In this document: positions 45,638-56,143 of the stretch, piece by piece
How positions within the stretch are numbered: the stretch's first letter is position 1
How the letters are laid out: each line of letters begins with the position of its first letter
Assembly (NCBI GenBank): GCA_965662365.1
Contig: CBFIHR010000003.1
Span: 49,136 to 113,135, forward strand
Direction of reading: 5' to 3'
DNA: 64,000 bases
Source: CAWVWD01 sp965662365
GTDB lineage: Bacteria > Bacteroidota > Bacteroidia > Chitinophagales > Saprospiraceae
The notes under the pieces: model-generated
The model's database searches: none
What the model was told of the DNA's origin: nothing
The model's input: only the letters and a program-made list of their open reading frames with translations
Made by a program: the position numbers and the translations under genes

Positions 45638-46128
45638 GCTGTTTTTTTAAATTTAGACTTCGCTACTGCACAAAAGTCTCTGGTTTATACGTTAAGAACC
45701 TTAAAGAGGTTGACAGAAATTCAAAAAAATCTATGAATGAATCAAAGAACCGGATAAAGGGTATTTTCTAATTACTTTCAGATTTTGAAGGATTTTATTA
45801 TTTTTGAATCTGCTTCTGCAAAATTCAATTTGTTTCGTGTAAAATAAATCAAACAAAAATTCATTTTTCACATTCCATAAAGCAATAAACATCTCAATTG
45901 AAGAATTCAATAATCGAGAATTTTCTGAAGTTCTCAAGGATAGTAGCATAGATTAGTCATTACCATAAGGAAATAAATAGGGAATAGGAAATTAGAAATT
46001 AGAAAATTAGAATTAGAGTGTAGAAATTGATAATTAGTTCTTGATATAGATTATCAATTTCAAAACTAACTGATTACTGATAATTTACGTGTATTGCAAC
46101 ATATTACGCATTAAAACCATATTATTTT
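45638..46128. other. Intergenic region with A/T-rich short repeats
   Basis: 491 bp between the divergent DUF1232 gene and the secreted-protein gene. Positions 45975-46020 consist of repeated AAATTAG units. GAAATTGATAAT/ATTATCAATTTC (46023-46034, 46050-46061) is a perfect 12-bp inverted repeat. No credible gene. Confidence 0.5.
46023..46061. repeat. Inverted repeat, possible intergenic element
   Basis: Perfect 12-bp arms around a 15-nt loop, next to a run of AAATTAG units. Similar in style to the element at 34921-34971. Confidence 0.4.
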
Positions 46129-46539
46129 ATGAGAAAAGTAATGTTAATTGGATTCGTAGTCATCTTACCAACAATCATCTTTGCACAAAGCAAAGGAACG
46201 CCAACTATTGATAAACGCTTGTATGAAGTATTTGAGGCTGACTTTTTGGAACAAATGCAACGAAAAACGCCTGCAATGATAGAGTATTATAACTTCTTTT
46301 TAGATCATGCTTATGATATTCAAACCTCAACAAAAAAGGAAACTTCTACCTATCCCGAAATAACGATTAATAATTTTGAAAATATCAATATTTTGAAAAT
46401 CATTACCGATGAAAATCTCAAGCGAGATTATCACAATCAATCTATTTATCAAATCGTAGGTACGGATAAACTACTCATCTTGATTGCAGAAAAGGAATTA
46501 GCCAAAAAGTTCAATCAACATACAGGGCGAACACATTAA
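46129..46539 (+). CDS. Small secreted protein upstream of the giant adhesin
   Basis: A 136-aa protein with a clear signal peptide (MRKVMLIGFVVILPTIIFAQ). The mature part (~116 residues) is mixed alpha/beta with KRLYEVFEADFLEQMQRKTPA near its start and a charged end. No T9SS domain and no lipobox, so probably periplasmic. It lies 87 bp before the adhesin gene on the same strand, so an accessory role is possible. Similar small proteins upstream of SprB-like adhesins would support this. Family not recognised. Confidence 0.75.
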   Translation: MRKVMLIGFVVILPTIIFAQSKGTPTIDKRLYEVFEADFLEQMQRKTPAMIEYYNFFLDHAYDIQTSTKKETSTYPEITINNFENINILKIITDENLKRDYHNQSIYQIVGTDKLLILIAEKELAKKFNQHTGRTH

Positions 46540-46626
46540 TACCTAAAGTCAAACCAAAAACTATTAGAAACAACTTCAATGGCTAATTTATATTAACACA
46601 CATTAGTCATTCTAAATAAATATCAA

Positions 46627-49600
46627 ATGAAAGCTATTTTTACTTTCGTATTTATAATATCAATTTCTGCATTAGGTTATGGACAAATTTATTTATTAAA
46701 TAATGCAACGAATAACACAACGATTAATACTTGTAGTGGAACATTTTATGATAGTGGCGGCATTAACGGTAATTACAGCAATAACGAAACTTACACCGTA
46801 ACTTTTTGTCCAAATCAACCGAATACAGCGATTGAGTTAGCCTTTTCTTTTAATTCTCTCTTATTAGCAAATGGCGATCAATTATGTTTTTATGATGGTA
46901 ACTCGACCGCTGCGCCATTACTTGGTTGTTCAACATCGAATATGCCGTTCTTTGTGATACAAGCCACGGCTGCAAATTCGACGGGCTGTATTACGGTAGA
47001 ATTTACATCTAACGCTGTACTAAATGCAGCAGGTTGGGTCGCAAATATCAATTGTATCTTTCCGTGTCAAACGGTTCTATCGGATTTGACGTCATCCTCT
47101 CCTGCTATTTCTCCTTCTACCGGTACAATTGATATTTGTCAAGGCGAAACGGTAACATTGATAGGACAAGGAACTTATCCTCAAAACAATACAACTTACG
47201 TTCAGTCTGACGCTACTTCTACATTTGAATGGACAATAGAAGGCCAGATATTTACGGGACCAATCGTAAATTATACATTCAATAATCCTGGCGGATTTCG
47301 AGCTCAATTAAAGGTGACAGATATCAATGGGTGTGAAAGTACGAACTTACTCGACCAAGAGATTCGAGTATCGGGAGATGCTCACTTTGTTGGAACAACA
47401 ATACCGAACGGCCCGCTGTGTGCCGGAGATACCTTAAGTTTTATAGATGGAAATGTCACACAGTCAACCGAAGATTTTGCGGTACAGCTGACGGTCGGTG
47501 ATTCGATATTTTTACCAGATGGTAATGGTGTGACTTATTCGACTTCGGTTTTGGTAAACGATTTTTTACCAGGCCAATTGATTACGAATATCTCCGATAT
47601 TGCAAGTATTTGTGTGAATATGGAGCATTCCTATATGGGCGATTTGAATATCACGATCACTTGCCCGACTGGCCAGACGGTAACTTTACATCAATATTCT
47701 GCTGGGGGTGGCACTTATTTAGGAATTCCAGTCGATGTCGATGCAACACCATTAATCCCCGGAGATGGATTTGATTATTGCTGGGAAGATCCTTCTCCGA
47801 ATCCAACATGGGCAGCTGCTTCGGCAGGCGTAACGACGCTACCTGCAGGAAGCTACTCTCCTTCTCAATCATTTTCTGGTTTAATTGGTTGTGAATTAAA
47901 CGGTAACTGGACGATTACAATTCAAGATAATTTAACTTCAGATAATGGTTTTATTTTTAACTGGGGTGTAAATTTTAATCCGAGTATTTATCCGTTATTA
48001 GCACCTTTTACACCAGGTACAGACACTACTTTTTGGGTTAATAATTCAACAATTACGAGCTTTTTTGGAGATACCGCAATTATGGCAGTACCAAATGAAG
48101 TTGGGACAACGAACTATATATTCTCAACCATAAATGAATTTGGATGCCAATTTGACACGATGGTTTCTGTTGATATTTTACCAATTACGAGTTCACAATG
48201 CTTAGATTGTGATTCGCTATATTCGGTAGTACCAATGACTGACACCGTGATTTGTGAAACAGAATCGGCAAGTTTAGATGCGACTCCTAACAGTAATTTG
48301 ACCACTTCTAAATTTACTTATATCTCTGGCCAACCGGTTGTTACGGGAAATACAGTCGAAGCCGCATTAAATGTCTCCGATATTTCACCAAATCTTGTGT
48401 CCGCCACTTCGATTGTCTCGGTTTGCGTAGATTTAGAGCATCAAGTCCCCGCAGATTTTGATATATTTTTGATTGCCCCTTCAGGACAAGTCTTAGAATT
48501 ATCCACAGATAATGGTGGATTTTCTGCCGTTACGAACACATATCCGAACACCTGTTTCACACCAACGGCAATCAATCCAATCAATTTAGCTAATGCACCT
48601 TTTATAGGAACTTATGCTCCCGAAGGGAATTTTAATTTATTAAATGGTTCTGTAATAAATGGTACATGGAAACTACAAGTAACAGATGATGGAACATTCG
48701 GTGTCGATGGTATTATAAATAGTTGGTCAATTACATTCAATAACACATCTAATTTTACATATAATTGGACTCCAGCGACTGGTTTATCTTGTACAAACTG
48801 TCCTAATCCAACAGCATCGCCAACAACTTCAACAGATTATATCGTCAACATTACAGATAACTTTGGTTGCACAAAAGCCGATACCGTTAATGTTAGCGTA
48901 ATTCAACAATTACCAGCACCAATCGTCAGTTGTGGTACACTAACTGGGACAAGTATTGAAATCACATGGGCGGCCGTGCCAAATGCTGTAGGCTATGAAG
49001 TTAATGTCAATAATAACGGTTGGACGCCCGCTAATGGTAATTTAAGTCATACAACGACTGGGCTTACAACAAATCAAACAGTTTCATTTCAAGTAAGAGC
49101 AATTTTAGGAACCGTTTGCGATGATAATAATGGCATCGGAACGGTGCAATGTACGACTTTACCTTGTTCGCAGGTTGTTATTTTAGACTCTACACAAGCT
49201 GTTAGTTGTTTTGGTGGCAATGATGGAATCGCTTATATCAGCACAACCGGAAGTCAAGGATCGGCAAACTTTACCTTAAATGGTTCGACTCAAAACACCG
49301 GAATATTTACTAATTTATCAATCGGTAGTTATCAAGTTTTTGCAGTAGATGGAGCAGGTTGTACGGATACTATCGATATTATCATTACACAACCAGATAC
49401 CATGACTTTCGTCGAAACAATTACTGAGACCAACTGCTTTGGTGAATCTAATGGCAGTATTTCCATAAATGTAACTGGCGGAACGGCACCTTATACTTAT
49501 GCTTGGCCAACAGGTACGTCAACCACGAATACCGTTTCAAATTTATCGGCAGGTAACTATACCGTGACGGTAACCGATGCGAACAACTGCACAAAAACAA

Positions 49601-52600
49601 CAACATATACAGTTACACAACCGACGGATATTACCCTACAAACCAGTACGACAGATGTATTGTGTTTTGGTGGCAATACAGGAACGGCAACTGTTACCGC
49701 AAGTGGAAGTGTTGGGGATTATAATTATACTTGGAATACTATTCCTGCTCAATTATCAGATACTGCATTCAATCTATCTATTGGCAATTATCAAGTGATT
49801 GTCAGTGATGGCAACGGTTGTCTGGATAGTGCGACGGTCACAATTAATCAACCGACAGCACTAAGCATTACAATAAACCCAACAGATAATGTCTGTTTTG
49901 GGGAGTCAAATGGCAGCATGTCTGCTAATGTTATTGGTGGAACGACTCCTTATACTTACGCTTGGTCAACAGGTACGTCAACAAACAATACGATTAATAA
50001 TTTGCCAATTGGAAATTATACTGTAACCGTTACGGATGCGAATAATTGTCAAACAACGGCAGCGGCTACTATCACACAACCGACCGATATTACTTTACAA
50101 ACAAGTACTACGGATGTTCTTTGTTTTGGTGAAAATACTGGAACAGCAACCGTCACGGCTGCAGGTGGCGTTGGTAACTATGGCTACACTTGGAACACAA
50201 CACCTAATCAAACTACGAACAACGCTACAAACCTATCAATCGGCAATTATCAGGTGATTGCCAATGATGGTAACGGCTGTTTGGACAGTGCAACGGTCAC
50301 GATTAGTGAACCGACCGCATTGACCGTCACTATGACGACTATTGATAATGTCTGTTTTGGAGAATCAAATGGTAGCATGTCTGCTAATGTAGCGGGTGGC
50401 ATTGCACCTTATACTTACGCTTGGTCAACAGGAACTTCAACGACTAATTCAATTAGTAATCTACCTGTAGGAAGTTACACAGTGACGGTGACAGATGCAA
50501 ACAATTGTCAAACAACAGCAACGGCTACTATCACGCAACCGACTGATATTACCTTATTGACAAGTACGACAGATGCTTTATGTTTTGGTGGAAATTCAGG
50601 GACAGCTTCTGTAATTGCTACTGGTGGTGTCGGAAATTATAGTTATGTTTGGAGTAGTTCGCCCGTTCAAACAACAGACGTTGCTACTAACTTATCATTA
50701 GGAACTTATGAAGTGACCGTAAGCGATAATAATGGCTGTCTGGATAGTGCAACAGTCACAATTAATCAACCGACTCCTTTAACAACTGCTACGGATTCTA
50801 CCGATGCCAGTTGTTTTGGTTTTAATGACGGAACGGCAAGCGTAATAATTGGTGGAGGAACGATGCCTTATAGTTACAATTGGAGTACAACACCAGCTCA
50901 AGACTCCTCCACAGCAATTGATTTGACCGCAGGAACGTATTTTGTAACTGCAACCGATGCCAATGGTTGTACGATATTCGATACGACAACAATCAATCAA
51001 CCAACAGAAATTCAAATGTCTTTTACGACAACTCAAGTCACTTGTTTTGGTCTATCCGATGGTGCTGCAACAGTCTATCCGACAGGTGGCGTAGGAAGCA
51101 TTTATACTTATGCCTGGAATACCACACCAACGCAAAACTTACCTACTGCCACAAACTTACCAGGCGGATTTTTTGAAGTAACAGTTACCGATAGCACAAA
51201 TTGTTCAGTTGCAGATACCGTCTATGTATTTGCTCCGGTTATTTTAGATTTAGACACCTTATATGCCGAACCAACTTTGTGCTATGGAAGTAACGAAGGT
51301 TTGGTTGGTGTACAGACTTCTGGTGGCTCTGGAGTAAAAACTTATGTTTGGAATACGAACCCTTTATCAAATGGTGCCGTGCAATCAAACCTTTTTGCAG
51401 GAACGTATAGCGTTACCGCAACTGATCAGCAGGGATGTCAATTAGTTGACAGTATTACAGTACAACAGCCAGACTCTATTCAAGCGACTTTTATTACAGA
51501 TAGTTTAACTTGTTTTCAGAGTAATGATGGTACTGCGACCGTTTCTATAATTGGCGGAACAGCCAATTATACCTACTTATGGTCAAATGGACAAACCTCC
51601 ACACAAACAACTGGTTTGTCATCAAGTTTTGTAGCCGTGACAATTACCGATGCCAATAATTGTGTACAAGTCGATAGTGTTTTTGTACCCGAACCTTTGC
51701 TTGTCACTTCGGTGATGAGTTCAACACAAGTCAGTTGTAATGGTGACGGAGATGGAACTGCGACCGTTGTCCCCTCGGGCGGGACCATGCCTTACACTTA
51801 TCTATGGTCAGATAATCAAACCACATCAACAGCAATCAATCTTGATGGTGGAATGATTTACGTTACAGTTTCTGATAGTTATAATTGTAGTAAAATTGAT
51901 AGTGTTTCGGTCTTAGAAAATCCCGCTTTGGTGACAACCGATACGAGTTTTCAAGTATCTTGTACGGGTGCTGGCGATGGAACGGGGATAATTTTGCCGC
52001 AAGGCGGAACAGGAATATACTCCTATCAATGGCAAGGCTTAACCGCAACAACGGATACAGTGCCGAACTTGGTTGGCGGAATGTATTATTACACTATTAC
52101 AGATAGTGATAATTGTATTACTTCAGACAGTATCGAAGTCGCAGAACCGTCACCTTTGACATCAAATATTACAGGAACACCAGTTTCTTGTTTCGGAGAT
52201 ATAGATGGAACCGCAACCGTAACGCCTTTGGGCGGAACCGCACCGTATTTTTACAGTTGGTCAAATAGCGTGGCAAACGCATCAACGGTATTTAGTTTAT
52301 CACCAGGATACACTTACGTTACAGTAACAGATTTATATAATTGTCAAGTTATGGACTCGGTAATTATTGGAGAACCGACCCCTGTTACGGCAACATCATC
52401 ACATACACCAACGCTTTGTTTTGGTAGTGCCGACGGAACGGCAACGGTAACACCAGCAGGTGGCGTTGGAAATTATACTTATAACTGGATTGGCGAAAAC
52501 CAAACGACACAGACAGCAACAGGTTTATTCGTCGGTGATTATATTGTAGCCGTAGCAGATAGCAATGGTTGTACTACTTTTGATACCGTCACGGTAACAG

Positions 52601-54549
52601 AGCCTAGTGCTTTAAATATCTCTTCAAGTATTACAAATACGTCTTGTTTTGGCTTTAGTAATGGAGCGATTAGCGTTACGGCAGCTGGTGGTGTCGGCGG
52701 TTACACCTATCAATGGAATACTTCACCGAATGACACCTTGAGCGTTAATACTAATCTACTCGCAGGAACATATCCGATCACGTTGACAGATGCAAACGGC
52801 TGTATTTTAATCGACTCCTTCACGGTCAATCAACCTGATGCAGTGACATTTTTAATGGGGTCTATTCCGGTCAGTTGTGCATTTGGTTCGGACGGAACAG
52901 CCTTCATAGATGTCGCCGGCGGTACTGCTCCGTACAGTTATAATTGGAATACAGGAGCCCCAAATATCGATTCGATTTCGGGCTTGCCTTACGGCAATTA
53001 TGCGGTAACGGTGACAGACGACTTAGGTTGTACAATTTCAGATACGATTTTAGTAGATGAACCAACACCGCTCAATTTGACGACGTCACAACAGCCGACA
53101 AGTTGTAATGGTGTCATAGACGGTGAAGCCTATGTTGTTGTTACGGGCGGAACACCAAATTATTCGATATTATGGAGTAATACACCTACAGGTGTTACCG
53201 ATTCGATTGCTTACTTAGCCGGTAATGAAACATACTTTGTGACAGTAACGGATAATAATGGCTGTGTCGCAGTCGATAGTATTTTCGTAATTGAGCCAGA
53301 CCCAATTACAGCACAAGTTGTGATTACGGACGAAACCTGTTACACCTCAAATAATGGAATAGCAACAGCGATTATCAATGGCGGAACGGCTCCTTTCTCC
53401 TACAACTGGGGAACAAATGCGAATAATCAAACCACACAAACGGCTACTAATCTCGCAGCAGGTGTTTATACCGTTCTAATTTCTGATAACAATAATTGTA
53501 ACACACAAGCGACTGGCGTAGTAAATCAACCGGATTCGCTCGAAGCTCGACTGACACAACAAAATATACTTTGCCATGGTGATGCGACAGGTATTGCGAC
53601 AGCAGTAGGCGTCGGGGGCGTTGGAAGTTATACCTATTCGTGGCAAACGAATAATGGTGTACAAATCGGAGATTCAGCAACTGGTCTAAGTAACGGCGTA
53701 CAAATCGTGACGATTACAGACGGCAATGGCTGTGAAGTCATTGACACTGTGAACATTAATCAACCTGACGCACCGCTTACCGCAACGATAATGACCGAAA
53801 ATATCGATTGTTTTGGTGATGAAAATGGTCGAATTGAAGTAACTTCTATCGGGGGAGTGACACCTTATACCTATATTTTAAATGAAAATATGGTCACGAC
53901 TTCTAACGTCTTCGTTGGGTTAGATGCCGGTGATTATAATATTATAATCGAAGATCATAACGGTTGTACATTATTACAACAAGCAACAATTACACAACCT
54001 GATGAAATCATCGTTGATTTGGGAGCCGATATTTTATTAAACGATGGCGACAATGCGGTTTTAGAACCTGAAATCTTAAATGGATTTGCACCATTTATTT
54101 ACGTTTGGCAACCCGCAGATTCTACATTAAGTTGCGGCGATTGTTTGAATCCGATTGTTTCAGGAATTACATTCGATAAACGCTTTGATTTTGTGGTGAC
54201 AGATGCAAACGGCTGTACTGGCGAGGATTTTATAATGATTCGCACTCGAAAAGTCAAAGAAATTTTTGTGGCCAATGCCTTTACACCAAATAACGATGGC
54301 AATAACGATGTCTTGTACGTTCAAGGAAATCCGTATGTCGCCAAAGTGAAAATATTTAGAATTTTTGATCGATGGGGCGAATTAATTTACGAAATGACCG
54401 ATGTTAACCCGAATGATGAAACAGTCGGCTGGGACGGAACTTACAAAGGGCAAGCTATGAATAGTAATTCATTCGTTTGGTTTGCAGAAATCGAATACGC
54501 AGATGGTGACGTCCGAGTATATCAAGGAAGTACAATATTGATTCGATAA
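46627..54549 (+). CDS. Giant SprB-repeat adhesin with type B T9SS domain
   Basis: A 2640-aa cell-surface protein. Order: signal peptide (1-19); CUB-like module (~28-142); PKD-like region (~160-245); two proprotein-convertase P-type modules (~280-450, ~555-715); an FN3 module (~755-840); 21 SprB repeats of ~76 residues (~848-2459), each with (S/L)CFGxxxGTATV, GGxxPYTYxWS, NLxxGxYxVTVTDxNGC and QPT; then a type B sorting domain (2544-2640; AFTPNNDGNND, FDRWGELIYE, WDGTYKGQ). SprB of Flavobacterium is moved by the gliding motor; this protein may be such a mobile adhesin or a fixed surface filament. Repeats 2-7 form three nearly identical double units of exactly 459 bp. Confidence 0.95.
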   Translation: MKAIFTFVFIISISALGYGQIYLLNNATNNTTINTCSGTFYDSGGINGNYSNNETYTVTFCPNQPNTAIELAFSFNSLLLANGDQLCFYDGNSTAAPLLGCSTSNMPFFVIQATAANSTGCITVEFTSNAVLNAAGWVANINCIFPCQTVLSDLTSSSPAISPSTGTIDICQGETVTLIGQGTYPQNNTTYVQSDATSTFEWTIEGQIFTGPIVNYTFNNPGGFRAQLKVTDINGCESTNLLDQEIRVSGDAHFVGTTIPNGPLCAGDTLSFIDGNVTQSTEDFAVQLTVGDSIFLPDGNGVTYSTSVLVNDFLPGQLITNISDIASICVNMEHSYMGDLNITITCPTGQTVTLHQYSAGGGTYLGIPVDVDATPLIPGDGFDYCWEDPSPNPTWAAASAGVTTLPAGSYSPSQSFSGLIGCELNGNWTITIQDNLTSDNGFIFNWGVNFNPSIYPLLAPFTPGTDTTFWVNNSTITSFFGDTAIMAVPNEVGTTNYIFSTINEFGCQFDTMVSVDILPITSSQCLDCDSLYSVVPMTDTVICETESASLDATPNSNLTTSKFTYISGQPVVTGNTVEAALNVSDISPNLVSATSIVSVCVDLEHQVPADFDIFLIAPSGQVLELSTDNGGFSAVTNTYPNTCFTPTAINPINLANAPFIGTYAPEGNFNLLNGSVINGTWKLQVTDDGTFGVDGIINSWSITFNNTSNFTYNWTPATGLSCTNCPNPTASPTTSTDYIVNITDNFGCTKADTVNVSVIQQLPAPIVSCGTLTGTSIEITWAAVPNAVGYEVNVNNNGWTPANGNLSHTTTGLTTNQTVSFQVRAILGTVCDDNNGIGTVQCTTLPCSQVVILDSTQAVSCFGGNDGIAYISTTGSQGSANFTLNGSTQNTGIFTNLSIGSYQVFAVDGAGCTDTIDIIITQPDTMTFVETITETNCFGESNGSISINVTGGTAPYTYAWPTGTSTTNTVSNLSAGNYTVTVTDANNCTKTTTYTVTQPTDITLQTSTTDVLCFGGNTGTATVTASGSVGDYNYTWNTIPAQLSDTAFNLSIGNYQVIVSDGNGCLDSATVTINQPTALSITINPTDNVCFGESNGSMSANVIGGTTPYTYAWSTGTSTNNTINNLPIGNYTVTVTDANNCQTTAAATITQPTDITLQTSTTDVLCFGENTGTATVTAAGGVGNYGYTWNTTPNQTTNNATNLSIGNYQVIANDGNGCLDSATVTISEPTALTVTMTTIDNVCFGESNGSMSANVAGGIAPYTYAWSTGTSTTNSISNLPVGSYTVTVTDANNCQTTATATITQPTDITLLTSTTDALCFGGNSGTASVIATGGVGNYSYVWSSSPVQTTDVATNLSLGTYEVTVSDNNGCLDSATVTINQPTPLTTATDSTDASCFGFNDGTASVIIGGGTMPYSYNWSTTPAQDSSTAIDLTAGTYFVTATDANGCTIFDTTTINQPTEIQMSFTTTQVTCFGLSDGAATVYPTGGVGSIYTYAWNTTPTQNLPTATNLPGGFFEVTVTDSTNCSVADTVYVFAPVILDLDTLYAEPTLCYGSNEGLVGVQTSGGSGVKTYVWNTNPLSNGAVQSNLFAGTYSVTATDQQGCQLVDSITVQQPDSIQATFITDSLTCFQSNDGTATVSIIGGTANYTYLWSNGQTSTQTTGLSSSFVAVTITDANNCVQVDSVFVPEPLLVTSVMSSTQVSCNGDGDGTATVVPSGGTMPYTYLWSDNQTTSTAINLDGGMIYVTVSDSYNCSKIDSVSVLENPALVTTDTSFQVSCTGAGDGTGIILPQGGTGIYSYQWQGLTATTDTVPNLVGGMYYYTITDSDNCITSDSIEVAEPSPLTSNITGTPVSCFGDIDGTATVTPLGGTAPYFYSWSNSVANASTVFSLSPGYTYVTVTDLYNCQVMDSVIIGEPTPVTATSSHTPTLCFGSADGTATVTPAGGVGNYTYNWIGENQTTQTATGLFVGDYIVAVADSNGCTTFDTVTVTEPSALNISSSITNTSCFGFSNGAISVTAAGGVGGYTYQWNTSPNDTLSVNTNLLAGTYPITLTDANGCILIDSFTVNQPDAVTFLMGSIPVSCAFGSDGTAFIDVAGGTAPYSYNWNTGAPNIDSISGLPYGNYAVTVTDDLGCTISDTILVDEPTPLNLTTSQQPTSCNGVIDGEAYVVVTGGTPNYSILWSNTPTGVTDSIAYLAGNETYFVTVTDNNGCVAVDSIFVIEPDPITAQVVITDETCYTSNNGIATAIINGGTAPFSYNWGTNANNQTTQTATNLAAGVYTVLISDNNNCNTQATGVVNQPDSLEARLTQQNILCHGDATGIATAVGVGGVGSYTYSWQTNNGVQIGDSATGLSNGVQIVTITDGNGCEVIDTVNINQPDAPLTATIMTENIDCFGDENGRIEVTSIGGVTPYTYILNENMVTTSNVFVGLDAGDYNIIIEDHNGCTLLQQATITQPDEIIVDLGADILLNDGDNAVLEPEILNGFAPFIYVWQPADSTLSCGDCLNPIVSGITFDKRFDFVVTDANGCTGEDFIMIRTRKVKEIFVANAFTPNNDGNNDVLYVQGNPYVAKVKIFRIFDRWGELIYEMTDVNPNDETVGWDGTYKGQAMNSNSFVWFAEIEYADGDVRVYQGSTILIR
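49421..50770 (+). repeat. Higher-order tandem repeat inside the adhesin gene, 459-bp unit
   Basis: SprB repeats alternate between an A type (NVCFGESNGSMSANV) and a B type (DITLQTSTTDVLCFGG). Anchor points of the B type are 49621, 50080 and 50539, each 459 bp apart; A-type anchors at 49885 and 50344 are also 459 bp apart. So the unit of recent duplication is a pair of 76-77-residue modules. Confidence 0.8.
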
Positions 54550-54868
54550 AATATTTTGTATAAAATCATGATTCCGTTGAGGTATTTTCTTCAACAACAG
54601 AAATAAATTAGTCAACCTATAAGAGGCTGTTTCGAAATAATGAAACAGCCTCTTTTCATACTAATCTTATTTCAAGTATTTCCGATTTTTTAGAAAACGC
54701 CATTGAGCGATTGCACAACGCCTCCTATTCCAACGTATTTTTAAATATTGCTGAATATCGCTGAAGATTCAAAAGAAAATCACAAAAATTAATAATCGCT
54801 TTAGACAGCGTCACAATTGCTCGATGCGATAAAGTAAGTAATCATTCACACTATAAAATCTATATATT
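54550..54868 (+). other. Intergenic region after the adhesin
   Basis: 319 bp. It holds the adhesin terminator (54621-54654); the rest has no feature that I recognise. Confidence 0.5.
54621..54658 (+). terminator. Terminator after the adhesin gene
   Basis: A perfect 13-bp stem AAGAGGCTGTTTC/GAAACAGCCTCTT (54621-54633, 54642-54654), followed by TTTC. It lies 71 bp after the stop. Confidence 0.8.
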
Positions 54869-55348
54869 ATGCTCAAACAATTAATTTTTATTGGCATATT
54901 ATCTATGTTATCCGTGGCTACTTTCGGGCAAGATAAGATCACAATTAAAGCAGAAAAATTATCTGATTTAGTGCCACAAAGTTTTTATAAAACAAAGTAT
55001 CAAGTAGGTTATTTGTTCAAAGTTGGTGATGGTGAATATCAACCTGTCGGATACAAAGCAGAAAAATTAGAAGCAATCCTCAAAACAGACGAAGCCGCTT
55101 ATCAAGAGTTCAAAAGATTTAAACGAAAAAATGCTATTGGAAAAATAAGTTACTGGGCCGGAATTGGAGGTATGCTCGCTCTGACATTAAGTGTTGACAA
55201 TAACGACTCTTTTCGTCAAGCAGAAAATAAAAGAATCGGTGCATTAGCAACTTTGCTTGGAGGAACAATAACTTATCTTTTACTCAATAAAAATTCTACG
55301 AAACATTTAGTCAATGCCGTAGAAATTTATAATCAAAATTTGAAATAA
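54869..55348 (+). CDS. Small exported or membrane protein, unknown
   Basis: A 159-aa protein with an N-terminal signal sequence ending near FGQ (1-21). A charged middle (~25-90; KFKRFKRKNAIGK) is followed by two hydrophobic, Gly-rich segments (YWAGIGGMLALTLSV ~95-109 and IGALATLLGGTITYLLL ~122-138). The hydrophobic pair suggests a membrane hairpin. No family recognised. Single gene ending at a bidirectional terminator. Confidence 0.7.
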   Translation: MLKQLIFIGILSMLSVATFGQDKITIKAEKLSDLVPQSFYKTKYQVGYLFKVGDGEYQPVGYKAEKLEAILKTDEAAYQEFKRFKRKNAIGKISYWAGIGGMLALTLSVDNNDSFRQAENKRIGALATLLGGTITYLLLNKNSTKHLVNAVEIYNQNLK

Positions 55349-55367
55349 TAAATTAAGATTCAAAAAA

Positions 55368-55396
55368 TTGCAAGATACTTTTAAAGTGTCTTGCAA
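55368..55396. terminator. Bidirectional terminator
   Basis: A 13-bp stem with one G-U pair (55368-55380, 55384-55396) and a TTA loop, between two convergent genes. It abuts the stop of the minus-strand gene. Confidence 0.8.
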
Positions 55397-56143
55397 CTAA
55401 AACGGAAACCTTTTCGAGCATTCCTTTTTTTGTTTTTGATATGATTTTGGTAAGTCTTTAAATTTTTTCGCTTTCGCTCGAATAGAATCTGGAGCCTCCG
55501 AATGTTCATCTAAATATTGTTGACAAATTTTCCCTTCGCACAAGCCTTTTTTTGTCCAATAAAAATCCTCGTCCGTTTTCCACGATTCAAATAATCGAGC
55601 TTGCTTATTTTTTGTCTTGTAGGATTGATATTTCCAATCTTTAATTAAAAAGAAGATTTCGTTCCACGCTACATCATTCTTAACATTCATTTTGTAAAAC
55701 CATTCTTTAAGCGTCACTGGTGTTTCACAAAGAGAAGGATCAAGCACCAAAGTATCGCCTTTATCACTCATCACGACTGGTGCGACATGATATTTCCAAG
55801 TCAATAAATCATTTTTCCCAATCTTATTCGCATCATGGATTTTAAGAACTTTCGGATATTGATTTTTAAAAATACCTCGTACAAAAATCCATGCTTTTCC
55901 GGCTTGAATACCTTGTTGAGCGATTTCGTAACTCATCGCATGCGCTCGGTCTTCGCAGTGATTATTGGCAAAACGAAATTCGATATAATCCAGACCTGCT
56001 AAAGAATCTAAAAGTGCCTGTGCTGCGGTTTCAGAGATTTTTGAAAATATAACGTCATCCGATAACTTCGTCCGATCATCCATCATCCAAATCTTAAACA
56101 AACAAGCAACAGCCGTAAAACTCCAAATGAATATTTTGTGCAT
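55397..56143 (-). CDS. Secreted protein-glutaminase-like protein
   Basis: A 248-aa protein with an N-terminal hydrophobic export signal (1-~20). The centre matches the pattern of bacterial protein-glutamine glutaminases (a papain/transglutaminase-like fold): Cys63 in NNHCEDRAHAMSYE, His119 in WKYHVAPVV, and Asp135 in LVLDPSLCETPVTLKEW. Family enzymes deamidate glutamine side chains in proteins to glutamate. The C-terminal ~75 residues are charged (KAKKFKDLPKSYQKQKKECSK) and have no counterpart I know. No T9SS signal. The assignment rests on the motif order and spacing, not on a search. Single gene. Confidence 0.7.
   Translation of the reverse strand: MHKIFIWSFTAVACLFKIWMMDDRTKLSDDVIFSKISETAAQALLDSLAGLDYIEFRFANNHCEDRAHAMSYEIAQQGIQAGKAWIFVRGIFKNQYPKVLKIHDANKIGKNDLLTWKYHVAPVVMSDKGDTLVLDPSLCETPVTLKEWFYKMNVKNDVAWNEIFFLIKDWKYQSYKTKNKQARLFESWKTDEDFYWTKKGLCEGKICQQYLDEHSEAPDSIRAKAKKFKDLPKSYQKQKKECSKRFPF

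Noticed and set aside
45731..45949. 72-codon minus-strand open frame in the 45.6-46.1 kb gap
   Set aside because: No domain pattern or promoter; AT-rich gap with short repeats.
49171..54004. Regular repeats considered as a CRISPR-like or non-coding repeat array
   Set aside because: They keep one reading frame throughout and translate as SprB repeats of ~76 residues; there are no unique spacers.
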